From contig OY759717.1 of NCBI GenBank assembly GCA_963662525.1, positions 1,984,001 to 2,048,000 on the forward strand: DNA of 64,000 nt. The letters are read 5' to 3'. The notes under the pieces are model-generated. The model worked only from the letters and a program-made list of their open reading frames with translations. It was not told the origin of the DNA and ran no database searches. Of this stretch, positions 61,604-64,000 are shown one piece after another (positions within the stretch are counted from its first letter, which is position 1; each line of letters opens with the position of its first letter). The stretch is from CAZSDU01 sp963662525 (GTDB taxonomy: Bacteria > Bacteroidota > Bacteroidia > Bacteroidales > FEN-979). Position numbers and translations under genes: made by a program.

Positions 61604-63646
61604 TCAATTTTTATGAATAATAAACTTTTCGATGGTCTGAAAAAGGTCATCAGGATGAATGGGTTTCGAAATATAATCGTCCATCCCCGCTTCGAGACAT
61701 TTTTCCCGGTCACCTTTCATCGCATTAGCTGTTAATGCAATGATGGGAGTTCCTGTATTTTTTCCTTCTTTGTCTCTCCTGATCTCACGGGTTGCCTGAA
61801 AACCATCCATTTCAGGCATCATCACATCCATCAGAATAAGGTTAAAAGGCGATTCGTGCGCTTTCTGGAAGGCTTCCAGTCCATTTGCGGCAGTAATTAC
61901 ATCCCATCCTTTTTTCCCCAATAGTTTTACCACAATTTTTCGGTTGATCAATTGATCTTCTGCCAATAAAATGCTGATTTTCATTCCGGAAGATGTGCCA
62001 ATTAATTCATTGAAATGATATTGGCCAGCAGGAGGGTTATCGGTTTCCTCTCCGGCGATTTTTTGCATGAGGTTTCGTAAATCTTTTTGAAGAACCGGCT
62101 TGAAGAGGGAGAATTTAATGCCATAGGATTGGATTTTCCGGCTGGAATGAAGCGATTTATTGTCGGTCATAATGACAAAATCCGGATTTGAGTCAGCAGG
62201 TAGAACATCTTTGATCATTTCATGAAGCAGATAACCTCTTTGACGCTGAAGCTCCTGATCGATAAAAATTATACTGAATTGTTCTCCGGAGGAATTGGTA
62301 ATTAGCTTCAAGGCATTATCAGCTGAATCTGAAGTGCTTGTCTTCAATTTCCAGAAATGGAAGAAATCATTTATCTGATGATTATGCTCTTTATGTGAAT
62401 CAATGATCAGGATCCGGGCGTTTGTTATTTTATCATTTTTTTTCAGATTCCAGCTTGTATCCAGATCACCACCTTTTTTCATGGTAATGGTAAAGAAAAA
62501 CCTGCTTCCCCTACCAACGTTACTTATGACCTCAATCTTACTGCCCATAAGTTCTACCAGCCGTTGCGAAATAGTCAGCCCCAGCCCTGTTCCCCCATAA
62601 TTTCGGGAAGTGGATAATTCGGCTTGTGAATAAGATTCAAAAAGTTGGCTGATTTTTTCATTGGGAATACCGATACCGGTGTCGGTTACTTCGAATTCAA
62701 TGTCAACGGATTGTTCTTCCTGTTTTTTAAGCCTAAGATTCAGGGTTACACCTCCTTCTTCCGTAAATTTAATGGCATTACCAAGCAGGTTGATCAAGAC
62801 CTGACGGATGCGGGTAGGATCCCCATATACAAGGTCAGGCATATCGGCTGGATGCAGGCATAAAAAGTTGAGTTTTTTTTGTAAAGTTTTTACGGATAGA
62901 AGCCGGACAACTTTTTCCATCATTCCACGAAGGCTAAATTCAATTTCTTCAATTTCAAGCTTATCGGCTTCAATTTTTGAAATGTCAAGGATCTCATTGA
63001 TGATTTCCAGCAAAGATTCGCTGCTTTGCTTGATATCTGTCAGGTGTTCAAAATACTGTTCCGGGATATCCTGATCCATCAGAATGAGATCTGTCATACC
63101 AATAATCCCATTCAGAGGTGTGCGGATTTCGTGACTCATGCTTGCCAGGAATGAACTTTTTGCCAGGGTTGCCTCTTCCGCAATGCGCTTAGCCAAATTC
63201 AGTTCTTCAATGGTTTTCTGAAGCTGCTTGGTGGTCACTTGAAGGGCATGTTTTTGTTTGAAGAAATCGATATAAGCCCGGATCTTATTCTGGAGTATTT
63301 TCCGATCAAGAGGTTTATAAAGATAGTCAACAGCACCCGTTTCATAACCACGGAAAATTTGTTTTGGCTGACGGAAAGTGGCAGTAATGAATATGATCGG
63401 AATGCTCTTGGTTCGTTCACTTCCACGCATCAGTTCTGCCGTTTCAAAGCCATCCATCCCGGGCATGTTGACATCCAGCAGAACAAGCGATATTTCGTAT
63501 TCCAGCATCAGGCTCAGGGCTTCATTCCCCGATAATGCTTTGATGATGTTCAATTCCTGACTATTGATAATACTTTCAAGGGTAAGTAGGTTTTCCGGCC
63601 GGTCGTCAACAATTAAAATATTAAATTTTTCCTGTTCCTGCTCCAT
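61604..63646 (-). CDS. Soluble hybrid histidine kinase with N- and C-terminal receivers
   Basis: A 680-residue cytoplasmic protein: REC (NILIVDDRPENLLTLE, LLDVNMPGMDGFETAEL), coiled coil, HisKA (FLASMSHEIRTPLNGIIGM), HATPase (LLGNAIKFTEEGG, DTGIGIPNEKISQLF), a degenerate receiver (ILIIDSHKEHNHQ ... IIFIDQELQRQRG) lacking the usual acidic pocket, and an intact C-terminal REC (ILLAEDQLINRKIVVK, LMDVMMPEMDGFQATREI). ATG at 63646 is preferred over a TTG at 63676. It is co-transcribed with the membrane kinase, 6 bp apart, suggesting a two-kinase phosphorelay. Confidence 0.95.
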   Translation of the reverse strand: MEQEQEKFNILIVDDRPENLLTLESIINSQELNIIKALSGNEALSLMLEYEISLVLLDVNMPGMDGFETAELMRGSERTKSIPIIFITATFRQPKQIFRGYETGAVDYLYKPLDRKILQNKIRAYIDFFKQKHALQVTTKQLQKTIEELNLAKRIAEEATLAKSSFLASMSHEIRTPLNGIIGMTDLILMDQDIPEQYFEHLTDIKQSSESLLEIINEILDISKIEADKLEIEEIEFSLRGMMEKVVRLLSVKTLQKKLNFLCLHPADMPDLVYGDPTRIRQVLINLLGNAIKFTEEGGVTLNLRLKKQEEQSVDIEFEVTDTGIGIPNEKISQLFESYSQAELSTSRNYGGTGLGLTISQRLVELMGSKIEVISNVGRGSRFFFTITMKKGGDLDTSWNLKKNDKITNARILIIDSHKEHNHQINDFFHFWKLKTSTSDSADNALKLITNSSGEQFSIIFIDQELQRQRGYLLHEMIKDVLPADSNPDFVIMTDNKSLHSSRKIQSYGIKFSLFKPVLQKDLRNLMQKIAGEETDNPPAGQYHFNELIGTSSGMKISILLAEDQLINRKIVVKLLGKKGWDVITAANGLEAFQKAHESPFNLILMDVMMPEMDGFQATREIRRDKEGKNTGTPIIALTANAMKGDREKCLEAGMDDYISKPIHPDDLFQTIEKFIIHKN

Positions 63647-63720
63647 AATAAAAACTGACTTATGTGTTAAGTACAAATGTATTATAATTTACCGACTCAT
63701 CGATTGAAAATTGAATTATT

Positions 63721-63752
63721 TTTGCCATAAGTAAATGTGACTGTTAATTTTG
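63721..63752 (+). promoter_or_regulatory. Promoter of the sugar transporter gene
   Basis: TTTG (63721-63724), a 20-bp spacer and TAATTTTG (63745-63752) match the -33/-7 consensus fully, directly before the ATG at 63766. The transcript would start only a few bases before the start codon. Confidence 0.65.
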
Positions 63753-63765
63753 TAAAGTATTTTGT

Positions 63766-64000
63766 ATGGCACAGACAAGTAGGGGCAACTACATACTTTC
63801 TATCACCATTATTGGCGTTTTCTTTTTCATTTTCGGCTTTGTGACCTGGCTCAATGGAGTGCTGATTCCCTACCTGAAAATCGCTTGTGAATTATCCAAT
63901 TTCCAGGCATTATTTGTCGCGTTTTCATTTTACATTTCTTATACGGTTATGGCCTTACCCTCTTCCTGGGTGTTGAAGAAAACAGGATTTAAACGTGGAA
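63766..64000 (+). CDS. Sugar MFS transporter, FucP-like (C-terminus cut by window edge)
   Basis: The first 78 residues are present. They show TM1 with the family signature ITIIGVFFFIFGFVTWLNGVLIPYLK and TM2 beginning FQALFVAFSFYISYTVMALPSSWVLKK. The FGFVTWLNG-x-LIPYLK pattern is typical of the fucose / glucose-galactose MFS group, which imports sugars with protons. Substrate cannot be told from the fragment. Confidence 0.88.
   Translation, partial: MAQTSRGNYILSITIIGVFFFIFGFVTWLNGVLIPYLKIACELSNFQALFVAFSFYISYTVMALPSSWVLKKTGFKRG

Noticed and set aside
1..64000. CRISPR arrays, rRNA genes and prophage structural genes
   Set aside because: No regularly spaced repeats, rRNA stretches, or capsid, portal, terminase or tail genes were seen.

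Overview
The window is a piece of a Bacteroidota chromosome. The evidence is a PorZ-type propeller protein with a type IX secretion sorting domain, RecO, MiaB, RuvC and TopA of Bacteroidota type, promoters of the TTTG / TAnnTTTG kind instead of -35/-10 boxes, almost no Shine-Dalgarno sequences, and an IS3 element and integrases typical of the phylum. The order is probably Bacteroidales or a close relative, but this cannot be fixed from the window.

Layout. 1-10907 is a long minus-strand series: polysaccharide export lipoprotein (Wza type), Wzc-type tyrosine kinase with a Tyr-Gly tail, cysD, cysN, porZ, a FkbM-like methyltransferase, recO and lysS (cut by the window edge). 10927-21075 holds housekeeping genes: miaB, topA, an arginase-fold protein with degraded metal ligands, ruvC, a flippase-like membrane protein, a glycosyltransferase, ispD, queA and a HAD hydrolase.

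21250-43691 is a tRNA gene (CAU anticodon) followed by a 22.4 kb AT-rich genomic island. The last 15 bases of the tRNA region recur with one mismatch at 43677-43691. Both ends carry paired GTTATAC motifs spaced 11 bp, and the same motif lies at the promoter of the full-length integrase. The island has a VapE-type primase/helicase, an excisionase-like HTH protein and two tyrosine recombinases, but no conjugation or virion genes, so it looks like a satellite-like or integrative element with defence cargo. The cargo falls into four blocks: (a) an OLD-family ATPase/TOPRIM nuclease, an Mrr-nSTAND NTPase and an unknown protein; (b) a three-gene restriction-modification set with N6-methylase, half-size specificity subunit and a helicase-less PD-(D/E)XK nuclease; (c) an Abi/UG-type reverse transcriptase with a one-TM partner; (d) a seven-gene operon of cytidine deaminase, two-TM protein, SAM methyltransferase, radical SAM enzyme, nucleotidyltransferase, HAD hydrolase and an HslV-like N-terminal-threonine hydrolase. 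Block (d) is the best candidate for an undescribed system.

An IS3-family element (43692-44927) sits exactly at the island's right border; just beyond it is a terminator that probably belonged to the tRNA gene before the insertions. 45017-51901 carries a GT87-like membrane glycosyltransferase, a TPR lipoprotein-like protein, a START-domain protein, a small membrane protein and a TPR-PAS sensor kinase. 52044-58126 is a phosphate uptake operon (porin, pstS, pstC, pstA, pstB, phoU) preceded by four 11-bp repeats that resemble a Pho box. Two large hybrid histidine kinases converge on phoU, and a sugar MFS transporter begins at the right edge.
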